Source of the DNA: Cloeon dipterum
Taxonomy: Eukaryota; Arthropoda; Insecta; Ephemeroptera; Baetidae
Length of the DNA: 64,000 bases
Reading direction: 5' to 3'
Assembly: GCF_949628265.1 (NCBI RefSeq)
Contig: NC_088787.1
Location: forward strand, 2,160,501 to 2,224,500
Part shown: positions 33,809 to 45,515 of the stretch, piece after piece
How positions within the stretch are numbered: the first letter of the stretch is position 1
Layout: each line of letters begins with the position of its first letter
Made by a program: the position numbers and the translations under genes
The notes under the pieces: generated by a model
What the model saw: only the letters and a program-made list of their open reading frames with translations
Told to the model about the DNA's origin: nothing
Databases searched by the model: none

Positions 33809-34870
33809 GTGGAAAAAGAGGCGCCGTTGGTCTCTCCCGAGAAGGATTTGAGTGACGAAAGGTGTCGAGAGCACTCGAAACTAAGGACGTGCCAATGCCA
33901 ACGGAGGAGCAGAGCTGATTTGCTTTTACTCGCGTGGACAATTCTCTGACACTTAATTTATTTTCTGATGCCGCTCCGAACTGAGCCTCTATTAACTCTC
34001 ACAAACCGTCGAATTTAGCAGAAGAATGACACGTAACACGTTTTGTGTTGAACAACGGTGGTGGGCAATGCAACCCCGTAATATTAGTTTCTTAGTGCTT
34101 ACGCGTTACGCTGCGAAACATTTATTTTTATCTCACCTGTATTCTAATAAAGAGAGACAGCTGCTCACACGCCGCGCATTCTTTCTAATTATTGTTCCTT
34201 TTTGAAAATTAAATTTATCTAAAAATGTCAAACGCCCTTTTCCGTAAGAATCCCATGCTAAATTCCCTCTGATGAATGGAAAATCGATCATTTGATTCTA
34301 TTTGTGCAGCTGAAAAGTTGGAATTTATTTTAAAATGGCGGAAATTCGTTAAAAGTTAAATTTAATCGAATTAATTGAGAATGATAACGAGGAAATGGGA
34401 AAAAGCAGCAAGAATTTTTTTGTTCGGAGAATCCTCGACGCTGCGATTGGCTGACGCTGAACGCACGTCAACAGCTCCCGCGGTTGCCTAGCAACAGCTT
34501 GCAAGCGTAGTGAAGAATTGCGCGGGAAAATCTGACTTGCGCGTTGTCAGCCAATCAGCATCGACGGTTCTTCTAGCAAAGAATTCTTGTTCGTTTCTCC
34601 GATTTAAGCGTTTTTGTTTGGATTTAAATCAACTCATAATGTTTTTCTGTCATTATACAATTTATTCATGAAAAATTGAGTTGATTTATCGATTGATAAA
34701 CGCAGAATTTCATGAAAAGTCGATTTTAACCAACTCAATTGCGATTGAAAACACGAAAATTATAGAAAACAGCAATTTTTAATCACGCCCGTCTCGCCCT
34801 TGCCAATGGTTTGAAAAAATAAAAACTTGTAAAATTATATTGAAATAATGGACTTGAATTATAATTTTAA
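33809..34870. promoter_or_regulatory. Non-coding region with an RFX X-box flanked by CCAAT motifs
   Basis: GTTGCCTAGCAAC at 34483-34495 fits the RFX X-box. It is flanked by ATTGGCTGACG (34446) and by CAGCCAATCAG (about 34549) in opposite orientation. These two form part of a weak inverted repeat. No coding exon is seen nearby; the closest gene is the PPP4R2-like locus upstream. It could be a promoter or the core of a small inverted-repeat element. Confidence 0.4.
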
Positions 34871-34914
34871 AAATGGCGGTGTCCATCAGTCCTAGTCATA
34901 TATCATCGTCCTTA

Positions 34915-35260
34915 GTGCTGCGTGTGTAGAAGGAGGCGGAGCCAGACGGCACAAGTGCGCATGCGCGGTTGGCAGCTAGCGGTGGCACTTAAGGAGAAGC
35001 ACCAAAAGAGGGGAAAGGGGTGGGGATGAACGTCGCTTGATTGCTGGTTGAATGCCCCCACTCCTTCTCCTCTCTGCTGCTGCTTCGCTTCTCCTACTCG
35101 CTCTCTCATTAGTCTTTAACTGGCAGCGACTGGAGGATGACGTGCGCGGTGCTGGTCTGCAGCCGCGCTTGACGACTGAGGGGCCAGCGACCACCAGACG
35201 GCCTCCGTGGACCTCAGCTGACCCGCGGCCGACGTCCACATTTTCGGGTGAGTGCAATAA
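34915..35260 (+). promoter_or_regulatory. Promoter-like unit, tandem copy 1
   Basis: Plus-strand copy of the unit at 6985-7330. It contains GCGCATGCGC, AAAAGAGGGGAAAGG, TTTAACTGGCAGCGA, GACGTGCGCGGTGCTGG and CTGCAGCC, and ends TTTTCGGGTGAGTGC. Further shared sequence follows (TTTTGGGGGCTAAG). A remnant of the GGACGG element (34876-34915) precedes it. Confidence 0.5.
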
Positions 35261-35527
35261 TTACATTATTTCCTGTTTTGGGGGCTAAGAAATCATTCGC
35301 GTTTTCGTTACATAATCGCGAGCCTCTTGACGGCATATATCTTGATATTAATAAAAATTACTCATGCCAGTAAATAATCTTTAAATTTAAAAAACATTAA
35401 TAATTAGAATTTGTAAAAGAGGAAAATAAAAGTTAAACAGAAATCGAAAAAAATTAACCAAATTTTTGTTTAAAAGACTGAACTTAAAACTTCAATTATT
35501 TTGACTTGGAATCGCGAATGTAGGCAA

Positions 35528-35634
35528 GCTTAAGGACGGTACAACTAGGACTGGCGGACACCACCACTCTTACAGACGGGAAAATGGTGGTGTCCGCCAG
35601 TCCTCGTTGTACCGTCCTTAAGCAAGCTGATTTT
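35528..35634. mobile_element. GGACGG hairpin element, copy 3
   Basis: Almost perfect foldback: GCTTAAGGACGGTACAACTA and GGACTGGCGGACACC are mirrored by GGTGTCCGCCAGTCC and TTGTACCGTCCTTAAGC, with a short loop (ACTCTTACAGACGGGAAAAT). It sits between tandem promoter-like copies 1 and 2. Confidence 0.8.
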
Positions 35635-35679
35635 GCGGGCCAAACACCTGACGTGCATGCTTGTATGTAAAGTAGTGGG

Positions 35680-36010
35680 CGGGGCCAGACGGAACAAGTG
35701 CGCATGCGTGGCATTTAAGGAGAAGCAGCCAGAGTACCAAAAGAGGGGAAGGAGTGGGGACAAACGACGCTTGGCTGCTGGGTGAATGACCCACTGCTTC
35801 CCCTCTTTTGCTGACTCTGTCTGCTGCATCGCTTCTCCTACTCTCCTAAAATTAGTCTTTAACTGGCAGCCAGCGAAGGATGACGTGCGCGGTGCTGGTC
35901 TGCAGCCGCGCTTGGTGACTGAGGGGCCAGCGACCACCAGACGGCCACCGTGGACAGCGTGGACCTCGGCTGACCCGCGACTGACGTCCACATTTTCGGG
36001 TGAGTGCAAT
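35680..36010 (+). promoter_or_regulatory. Promoter-like unit, tandem copy 2
   Basis: Same unit, ending TTTTCGGGTGAGTGC at about 36006. About 290 bases of matching downstream sequence follow. The offset from copy 2 to copy 3, hairpin element included, is about 750 bp. Confidence 0.5.
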
Positions 36011-36280
36011 TATTACATTATTTCCTGTTTTGGGGGCTACGAAATTATTCGCGTTTTCGTTACATAATCGCGAGCCTTTTGACGGCATATATCTTGATAT
36101 TAATAAAAATTACGCATGCCAGTAAATAATCTTTAGATTTAAAAAATACTAATAATTAGAATTTGTAAAAGAGGAAAATAAAAGTTAAACAGAAATCGAA
36201 AAAATTTAACCAAATTTTTGTTTAAAAAAACTGAACTTAAAATGTCAATAATATTGACTTGGAATCGTGAATGTAGGCAA

Positions 36281-36380
36281 GCTTAAGGACGGTACAACTA
36301 GGACTGGCGGACACCACCACTCTTACAGACGGGAAAATGGTGGTTTCCGCCAGTTCTAGTTGTACCGTACGTCCTTAAGC
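36281..36380. mobile_element. GGACGG hairpin element, copy 4
   Basis: Same foldback as 35528-35634, with small changes (GTGGTTTCCGCCAGTTC and a duplicated GTAC near the right end). Confidence 0.8.
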
Positions 36381-36424
36381 AAGCTGATTTTGCGGGCCAA
36401 ACGCCTGACGTGCATGCTTTTAAA

Positions 36425-36745
36425 GTAGTGGGCGGGGCCAGACGGAACAAGTGCGCATGCGTGGCATTTAAGGAGAAGCAGCCAGAGTACCAAAAGAGGG
36501 GAAAGAGTGGGGACAAACGACGCTTGGCTGCTGGGTTAATGACCCACTGCTTCCCCTCTTTTGCTGACTCTGTCTGCTGCATCGCTTCTCCTACTCTCCT
36601 AAAATTAGTCTTTAACTGGCAGCGAGCGAAGGATGACGTGCGCGGTGCTGGTCTGCAGCCGTGATTGAGGGGCCAGCGAGCAGCGAGGCGGCCAGCGACC
36701 ACCAGGCGACTATAGAGGACCACGGCCACATTTAGGGTGAGTACA
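36425..36745 (+). promoter_or_regulatory. Promoter-like unit, tandem copy 3
   Basis: Ends CACATTTAGGGTGAGTAC at about 36743. After the donor the sequence diverges from copies 1 and 2. The 3' end (GAGGACCACGGCCACATT) is closer to the duplication-associated copies at 6985 and 26195. Array 3 lies about 950 bases downstream on the same strand, with the fizzy-related fragment in between. Confidence 0.5.
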
Positions 36746-37158
36746 TCATATTTTTCATATTTTGGGGGCTAAGATTTTCATCGCGTTTCCGCTAAGTTCT
36801 CGCGAATCTTGATTGTGGATAAAGTGCGCGTAATATATCATAATCTTAATAAACAAACACGATTTTCTTGAATAATGAAATGAGCAATAATCGATTTGAC
36901 ATTGAGTTTTTTATGGATTTAAAACTCGCACGTTTCTTGATCGAAACGATTGTTGCCCTTTTTGTTACATCAAGAAAAGTCATGTTTGTTCACTGATGTA
37001 CGCTCAATTTTTACGCTGCGAAGAAGACTACAAACACATTATCGATTTCGCGCGTCTCATTACATTTATTCCGCCACTTATGACGACGTGCAACTTTTCA
37101 ATATTGCCGCGCTATTGGTTTTCAGATTATATTGGCGGCCAGACTTTTGTGCTCGACC

Positions 37159-37455
37159 AGGAAAATCTCGCGCATTCCCTTCAAGAGCTGCAAGACGACT
37201 TCTATCTCAACTTAATGGACTGGTCGTCGCTTTGGCCCGGAAGCTGCGTCTACCTCTGGTCCGCCTTCATCAGGACGTGATCTCTCCAGTTGTTGGTCGG
37301 GCTGGACAAGAGGTACGTTTAAAATCGCTTAATCCTTTCATTCTCTGAACAAGCTCTTCTGATTCGCAGGTTTGCGGCTTCAAGTGGTCACCGGACAACC
37401 AGTTCCTCGATTCTGGCGGACACGACCAACGATACTCCGATTTGAACCTTCATCC
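37159..37455 (+). pseudogene. Fizzy-related (Cdh1/FZR1) fragment
   Basis: One frame gives RKISRIPFK. After a frame change another gives ELQDDFYLNLMDWSSLWPGSCVYLWSA, closely matching the start of the WD40 propeller of Cdh1, where VLDAP precedes ELQDDFYLNL and a short segment separates DWSS from GSCVYLWSA. After an intron-like gap (GAG|GTACGTTT ... TTCGCAG) the sequence resumes VCGFKWSPDNQFLDSGG, matching VCGLKWSPDNQLLASGG, and then decays. The Cdh1 substrate-binding propeller is mostly missing, and deletions with a frameshift are evident. The retained intron points to a duplicated genomic fragment. Cdh1 activates the APC/C ubiquitin ligase. Confidence 0.75.
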
Positions 37456-37696
37456 ATCCAACCAGTCCAAAAATACTCTTGAAACGTTCTGTATCTTTAC
37501 ATAATTTATAAAATGATTGTTTTTTGATTGTAATATTGAGAAAAATAAAAATTCACACTGTTATTCAATTCAGTAATATGTATAACATTTATTTAGGACT
37601 AAACATTGTAAATCCATGCTGTTTCCCTTTTGCTGTACCATTATTTCCTGTTCCCTTTTTCCTTATATTCCATTGACCTCTAAGTTTCCCAAATAA

Positions 37697-40600
37697 TTCC
37701 CAGCAGTGGGATCCTACTCGTGCCTGTGGCGCGGCTGGGAATACCCTGCTGTTAACTTTTCTATTTTCCTTTCAATTCCTTTCCCTTTAAATTCCTTCCC
37801 CGTTTAATTCCCAGTAGTGGGATCCTGGCCGTGCCTGTGGCGCGGCTGGGAATACCCTGCTGTTAACTTTTCCATTTTCCTTTCAATTCCTTTCCCAATT
37901 AATTCCCAGTAGTGGGATCCTGGCCGTGCCTGTGGCGCGGCTGGGAATACCCTGCTGTTAACTATTTCATTTTCCTTTCAATTCCTTTTCCTTTTAATTC
38001 CCAGTAGTGGGATCCTGGCCGTGCCTGTGGCGCGGCTGGGAATACCCTGCTGTTAACCTTTTCCATTTTCCTTTCAATTCCTTTCCCAATTAATTCCCAG
38101 TAGTGGGATCCTGGCCGTGCCTGTGGCGCGGCTGGGAATACCCTGCTGTTAACTATTCCATTTTCCTTTCAATTCCTTTCCCAATTAATTCCCAGTAGTG
38201 GGATCCTGGCCGTGCCTGTGGCGCGGCTGGGAATACCCTGCTGTTAACTATTCCATTTTCCTTTCAATTCCTTTCCCAATTAATTCCCAGTAGTGGGATC
38301 CTGGCCGTGCCTGTGGCGCGGCTGGGAATACCCTGCTGTTAACTATTTCATTTTCCTTTAAATTCCTTTTCCTTTTAATTCCCAGTAGTGGGATCCTGGC
38401 CGTGCCTGTGGCGCGGCTGGGAATACCCTGCTGTTAACCTTTTCCATTTTCCTTTCAATTCCTTTCCCAATTAATTCCCAGTAGTGGGATCCTGGCCGTG
38501 CCTGTGGTGCGGCTGGGAATACCCTGCTGTTAACCTTTTCCATTTTCCTTTCAATTCCTTTCCCAATTAATTCCCAGTAGTGGGATCCTGGCCGTGCCTG
38601 TGGCGCGGCTGGGAATACCCTGCTGTTAACTTTTCCATTTTCCTTTCAATTCCTTTTCCTTTTAATTCCCAGTAGTGGGATCCTGGCCGTGCCTGTGGCG
38701 CGGCTGGGAATACCCTGCTGTTAACTATTTCATTTTCCTTTAAATTCCTTTTCCTTTTAATTCCCAGTAGTGGGATCCTGGCCGTGCCTGTGGTGCGGCT
38801 GGGAATACCCTGCTGTTAACTTTTCCATTTTCCTTTCAATTCCTTTTCCTTTTAATTCCCAGTAGTGGGATCCTGGCCGTGCCTGTGGCGCGGCTGGGAA
38901 TACCCTGCTGTTAACTTTTCCATTTTCCTTTCAATTCCTTTCCCAATTAATTCCCAGTAGTGGGATCCTGGCCGTGCCTGTGGCGCGGCTGGGAATACCC
39001 TGCTGTTAACTATTTCATTTTCCTTTCAATTCCTTTTCCTTTTAATTCCCAGTAGTGGGATCCTGGCCGTGCCTGTGGTGCGGCTGGGAATACCCTGCTG
39101 TTAACTATTTCATTTTCCTTTCAATTCCTTTTCCTTTTAATTCCCAGTAGTGGGATCCTGGCCGTGCCTGTGGCGCGGCTGGGAATACCCTGCTGTTATC
39201 TTTTCCTTTTTCCTTTTATTTCCTTTCCCTTTAAATTCCTTCCCCTTTTAAATCCCAGTAGTGGGATCCTGGCCGTGCCTGTGGTGCGGCTGGGAATACC
39301 CTGCTGTTAACCTTTTCCATTTTCCTTTCAGTTCCTTTTCCTTTTAATTCCCAGTAGTGGGATCCTGGCCGTGCCTGTGGTGCGGCTGGGAATACCCTGC
39401 TGTTATCTTTTCCTTTTTCCTTTTATTTCCTTTCCCTTTAAATTCCTTCCCCTTTTAATTCCCAGTAGTGGGATCCTGGCCGTGCCTGTGGTGCGGCTGG
39501 GAATACCCTGCTGTTAACCTTTTCCATTTTCCTTTCAATTCCTTTCCCAATTAATTCCCAGTAGTGGGATCCTGGCCGTGCCTGTGGCGCGGCTGGGAAT
39601 ACCCTGCTGTTAACTTTTCCATTTTCCTTTCAATTCCTTTTCCTTTTAATTCCCAGTAGTGGGATCCTGGCCGTGCCTGTGGCGCGGCTGGGAATACCCT
39701 GCTGTTAACTTTTCCATTTTCCTTTCAATTCCTTTCCCAATTAATTCCCAGTAGTGGGATCCTGGCCGTGCCTGTGGCGCGGCTGGGAATACCCTGCTGT
39801 TAACTTTTCCATTTTCCTTTCAATTCCTTTTCCTTTTAATTCCCAGTAGTGGGATCCTGGCCGTGCCTGTGGCGCGGCTGGGAATACCCTGCTGTTAACT
39901 TTTCCATTTTCCTTTCAATTCCTTTTCCTTTTAATTCCCAGTAGTGGGATCCTGGCCGTGCCTGTGGCGCGGCTGGGAATACCCTGCTGTTAACTTTTCC
40001 ATTTTCCTTTCAATTCCTTTTCCTTTTAATTCCCAGTAGTGGGATCCTGGCCGTGCCTGTGGCGCGGCTGGGAATACCCTGCTGTTAACTTTTCCATTTT
40101 CCTTTCAATTCCTTTCCCAATTAATTCCCAGTAGTGGGATCCTGGCCGTGCCTGTGGCGCGGCTGGGAATACCCTGCTGTTAACTATTTCATTTTCCTTT
40201 CAATTCCTTTTCCTTTTAATTCCCAGTAGTGGGATCCTGGCCGTGCCTGTGGCGCGGCTGGGAATACCCTGCTGTTAACTATTTCATTTTCCTTTCAATT
40301 CCTTTTCCTTTTAATTCCCAGTAGTGGGATCCTGGCCGTGCCTGTGGCGCGGCTGGGAATACCCTGCTGTTAACCTTTTCCATTTTCCTTTCAATTCCTT
40401 TTCCTTTTAATTCCCAGTAGTGGGATCCTGGCCGTGCCTGTGGTGCGGCTGGGAATACCCTGCTGTTAACTATTTCATTTTCCTTTCAATTCCTTTTCCT
40501 TTTAATTCCCAGTAGTGGGATCCTGGCCGTGCCTGTGGCGCGGCTGGGAATACCCTGCTGTTAACCTTTTCCATTTTCCTTTCAATTCCTTTTCCTTTTA

Positions 40601-43600
40601 ATTCCCAGTAGTGGGATCCTGGCCGTGCCTGTGGCGCGGCTGGGAATACCCTGCTGTTATCTTTTCCTTTTTCCTTTTATTTCCTTTCCCTTTAAATTCC
40701 TTCCCCTTTTAAATCCCAGTAGTGGGATCCTGGCCGTGCCTGTGGTGCGGCTGGGAATACCCTGCTGTTAACCTTTTCCATTTTCCTTTCAGTTCCTTTT
40801 CCTTTTAATTCCCAGTAGTGGGATCCTGGCCGTGCCTGTGGTGCGGCTGGGAATACCCTGCTGTTATCTTTTCCTTTTTCCTTTTATTTCCTTTCCCTTT
40901 AAATTCCTTCCCCTTTTAATTCCCAGTAGTGGGATCCTGGCCGTGCCTGTGGTGCGGCTGGGAATACCCTGCTGTTAACCTTTTCCATTTTCCTTTCAAT
41001 TCCTTTCCCAATTAATTCCCAGTAGTGGGATCCTGGCCGTGCCTGTGGCGCGGCTGGGAATACCCTGCTGTTAACTTTTCCATTTTCCTTTCAATTCCTT
41101 TTCCTTTTAATTCCCAGTAGTGGGATCCTGGCCGTGCCTGTGGCGCGGCTGGGAATACCCTGCTGTTAACTATTTCATTTTCCTTTAAATTCCTTTTCCT
41201 TTTAATTCCCAGTAGTGGGATCCTGGCCGTGCCTGTGGTGCGGCTGGGAATACCCTGCTGTTAACTTTTCCATTTTCCTTTCAATTCCTTTTCCTTTTAA
41301 TTCCCAGTAGTGGGATCCTGGCCGTGCCTGTGGCGCGGCTGGGAATACCCTGCTGTTAACTTTTCCATTTTCCTTTCAATTCCTTTCCCAATTAATTCCC
41401 AGTAGTGGGATCCTGGCCGTGCCTGTGGCGCGGCTGGGAATACCCTGCTGTTAACTATTTCATTTTCCTTTCAATTCCTTTTCCTTTTAATTCCCAGTAG
41501 TGGGATCCTGGCCGTGCCTGTGGTGCGGCTGGGAATACCCTGCTGTTAACTATTTCATTTTCCTTTCAATTCCTTTTCCTTTTAATTCCCAGTAGTGGGA
41601 TCCTGGCCGTGCCTGTGGCGCGGCTGGGAATACCCTGCTGTTATCTTTTCCTTTTTCCTTTTATTTCCTTTCCCTTTAAATTCCTTCCCCTTTTAAATCC
41701 CAGTAGTGGGATCCTGGCCGTGCCTGTGGTGCGGCTGGGAATACCCTGCTGTTAACCTTTTCCATTTTCCTTTCAATTCCTTTTCCTTTTAATTCCCAGT
41801 AGTGGGATCCTGGCCGTGCCTGTGGTGCGGCTGGGAATACCCTGCTGTTAACCTTTTCCATTTTCCTTTCAATTCCTTTTCCTTTTAATTCCCAGTAGTG
41901 GGATCCTGGCCGTGCCTATGGCGCGGCTGGGAATACCCTGCTGTTAACTATTCCATTTTCCTTTCAATTCCTTTCCCAATTAATTCCCAGTAGTGGGATC
42001 CTGGCCGTGCCTGTGGCGCGGCTGGGAATACCCTGCTGTTAACTTTTCCATTTTCCTTTCAATTCCTTTCCCAATTAATTCCCAGTAGTGGGATCCTGGC
42101 CGTGCCTGTGGCGCGGCTGGGAATACCCTGCTGTTTTCTTTTCCATTTTCCTTTCAATTCCTTTCCCAATTAATTCCCAGTAGTGGGATCCTGGCCGTGC
42201 CTGTGGTGCGGCTGGGAATACCCTGCTTTTAACTATTCCATTTTCCTTTCAATTCCTTTCCCAATTAATTCCCAGTAGTGGGATCCTGGCCGTGCCTGTG
42301 GCGCGGCTGGGAATACCCTGCTGTTAACTTTTCTATTTTCCTTTCAATTCCTTTCCCAATTAATTCCCAGTAGTGGGATCCTGGCCGTGCCTGTGGCGCG
42401 GCTGGGAATACCCTGCTGTTAACTATTCCATTTTCCTTTCAATTCCTTTCCCAATTAATTCCCAGTAGTGGGATCCTGGCCGTGCCTGTGGCGCGGCTGG
42501 GAATACCCTGCTGTTAACTATTCCATTTTCCTTTCAATTCCTTTCCCAATTAATTCCCAGTAGTGGGATCCTGGCCGTGCCTGTGGTGCGGCTGGGAATA
42601 CCCTGCTGTTAACCTTTTCCATTTTCCTTTCAATTCCTTTTCCTTTTAATTCCCAGTAGTGGGATCCTGGCCGTGCCTGTGGCGCGGCTGGGAATACCCT
42701 GCTGTTAACTATTCCATTTTCCTTTCAATTCCTTTCCCAATTAATTCCCAGTAGTGGGATCCTGGCCGTGCCTGTGGTGCGGCTGGGAATACCCTGCTGT
42801 TAACTATTTCATTTTCCTTTAAATTCCTTTCCCAATTAATTCCCAGTAGTGGGATCCTGGCCGTGCCTGTGGCGCGGCTGGGAATACCCTGCTGTTAACT
42901 ATTTCATTTTCCTTTCAATTCCTTTCCCAATTAATTCCCAGTAGTGGGATCCTGGCCGTGCCTGTGGCGCGGCTGGGAATACCCTGCTGTTAACTTTTCC
43001 ATTTTCCTTTCAATTCCTTTTCCTTTTAATTCCCAGTAGTGGGATCCTGGCCGTGCCTGTGGCGCGGCTGGGAATACCCTGCTGTTAACTATTTCATTTT
43101 CCTTTAAATTCCTTTTCCTTTTAATTCCCAGTAGTGGGATCCTGGCCGTGCCTGTGGCGCGGCTGGGAATACCCTGCTGTTAACCTTTTCCATTTTCCTT
43201 TCAATTCCTTTTCCTTTTAATTCCCAGTAGTGGGATCCTGGCCGTGCCTGTGGCGCGGCTGGGAATACCCTGCTGTTACCTTTTCCATTTTCCTTTCAAT
43301 TCCTTTTCCTTTTAATTCCCAGTAGTGGGATCATGGCCGTGCCTGTGGCGCGGCTGGGAATACCCTGCTGTTAACTATTTCATTTTCCTTTAAATTCCTT
43401 TTCCTTTTAATTCCCAGTAGTGGGATCCTGGCCGTGCCTGTGGTGCGGCTGGGAATACCCTGCTGTTAACTATTTCATTTTCCTTTAAATTCCTTTTCCT
43501 TTTAATTCCCAGTAGTGGGATCCTGGCCGTGCCTGTGGCGCGGCTGGGAATACCCTGCTGTTAACTATTTCATTTTCCTTTAAATTCCTTTTCCTTTTAA

Positions 43601-45515
43601 TTCCCAGTAGTGGGATCCTGGCCGTGCCTGTGGCGCGGCTGGGAATACCCTGCTGTTAACTATTTCATTTTCCTTTAAATTCCTTTTCCTTTTAATTCCC
43701 AGTAGTGGGATCCTGGCCGTGCCTGTGGCGCGGCTGGGAATACCCTGCTGTTAACTATTTCATTTTCCTTTAAATTCCTTTTCCTTTTAATTCCCAGTAG
43801 TGGGATCCTGGCCGTGCCTGTGGCGCGGCTGGGAATACCCTGCTGTTAACTATTTCATTTTCCTTTAAATTCCTTTTCCTTTTAATTCCCAGTAGTGGGA
43901 TCCTGGCCGTGCCTGTGGCGCGGCTGGGAATACCCTGCTGTTAACTATTTCATTTTCCTTTAAATTCCTTTTCCTTTTAATTCCCAGTAGTGGGATCCTG
44001 GCCGTGCCTGTGGCGCGGCTGGGAATACCCTGCTGTTAACTATTTCATTTTCCTTTAAATTCCTTCTCCTTTTAATTCCCAGTAGTGGGATCCTGGCCGT
44101 GCCTGTGGCGCGGCTGGGAATACCCTGCTGTTAACTATTTCATTTTCCTTTAAATTCCTTTTCCTTTTAATTCCCAGTAGTGGGATCCTGGCCGTGCCTG
44201 TGGCGCGGCTGGGAATACCCTGCTGTTAACTATTTCATTTTCCTTTAAATTCCTTTTCCTTTTAATTCCCAGTAGTGGGATCCTGGCCGTGCCTGTGGCG
44301 CGGCTGGGAATACCCTGCTGTTAACTATTCCATTTTCCTTTAAATTCCTTTTCCTTTTAATTCCCAGTAGTGGGATCCTGGCCGTGCCTGTGGCGCGGCT
44401 GGGAATACCCTGCTGTTAACTATTTCATTTTCCTTTAAATTCCTTTTCCTTTTAATTCCCAGTAGTGGGATCCTGGCCGTGCCTGTGGCGCGGCTGGGAA
44501 TACCCTGCTGTTAACTTTTCTATTTTCCTTTCAATTCCTTTCCCAATTAATTCCCAGTAGTGGGATCCTGGCCGTGCCTGTGGCGCGGCTGGGAATACCC
44601 TGCTGTTAACTATTCCATTTTCCTTTCAATTCCTTTCCCAATTAATTCCCAGTAGTGGGATCCTGGCCGTGCCTGTGGTGCGGCTGGGAATACCCTGCTG
44701 TTAACCTTTTCCATTTTCCTTTAAATTCCTTTTCCTTTTAATTCCCAGTAGTGGGATCCTGGCCGTGCCTGTGGCGCGGCTGGGAATACCCTGCTGTTTT
44801 CTTTTCCATTTTCCTTTCAATTCCTTTCCCAATTAATTCCCAGTAGTGGGATCCTGGCCGTGCCTGTGGCGCGGCTGGGAATACCCTGCTGTTAACTATT
44901 TCATTTTCCTTAAAATTCCTTTCCCAATTAGTTCCCAGTAGTGGGATCCTGGCCGTGCCTGTGGCGCGGCTGGGAATACCCTGCTGTTAACCTTTTCCAT
45001 TTTCCTTTAAATTCCTTTCCCAATTAATTCCCAGTAGTGGGATCCTGGCCGTGCCTGTGGCGCGGCTGGGAATACCCTGCTGTTAACTATTTCATTTTCC
45101 TTAAAATTCCTTTCCCAATTAATTCCCAGTAGTGGGATCCTGGCCGTGCCTGTGGCGCGGCTGGGAATACCCTGCTGTTATCTTTTCCATTTTCCTTTCA
45201 ATTCCTTTCCCAATTAATTCCCAGTAGTTGGATCCTGGCCGTGCCTTTGGTGCGGCTGGGAATACCCTGCTGTTTTCTTTTCCATTTTCCTTTCAATTCC
45301 TTTCCCAATTAATTCCCAGTAGTGGGATCCTGGCCGTGCCTGTGGCGCGGCTGGGAATACCCTGCTGTTATCTTTTCCTTTTTCCTTTTAATTCCTTTCC
45401 CTTTTAATTCCCAGCAGTGGGATCTAACTCGCGCCTGAGGTGCGAGTGGGAATACCCTGCTTTTATCTTTTCCATTTTCCTTTAAATTCCTTTCCCAATT
45501 TAATTCCCAACAGTG
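37697..45515. repeat. Minisatellite array 3 (about 83 units of 94-95 bp)
   Basis: Unit: TTCCCAGTAGTGGGATCCTG, GCCGTGCCTGTGG(C/T)GCGGC, TGGGAATACCCTGCTG, then TTAAC and a pyrimidine-rich stretch of about 40 bases. TTCCCAG and CTGGGAA are inverted arms. Read on the minus strand, a unit begins CAGCAGGGT and has CTGGGAATTAA followed by A/G-rich sequence, the same plan as arrays 1 and 2. End units are the most diverged (37697 and 45405 have CCAGCAGTGGGATC with other changes), and the centre is homogeneous. A higher-order block marked by TTATCTTTTCCTTTTTCC recurs at about 39196/39406, 40656/40866 and 41641. Confidence 0.95.

Noticed and set aside
33249..33941. 230-codon minus-strand open frame opposite the PPP4R2-like gene
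   Set aside because: It is the antisense shadow of the Glu/Pro-rich tail, which yields Leu/Phe-rich frames without stops. It lacks domain features.
36950..37348. 132-codon open frame as an independent gene
   Set aside because: The recognisable fizzy-related similarity lies in other frames (RKISRIPFK in one, ELQDDFYLNL in another). The long frame is accidental.
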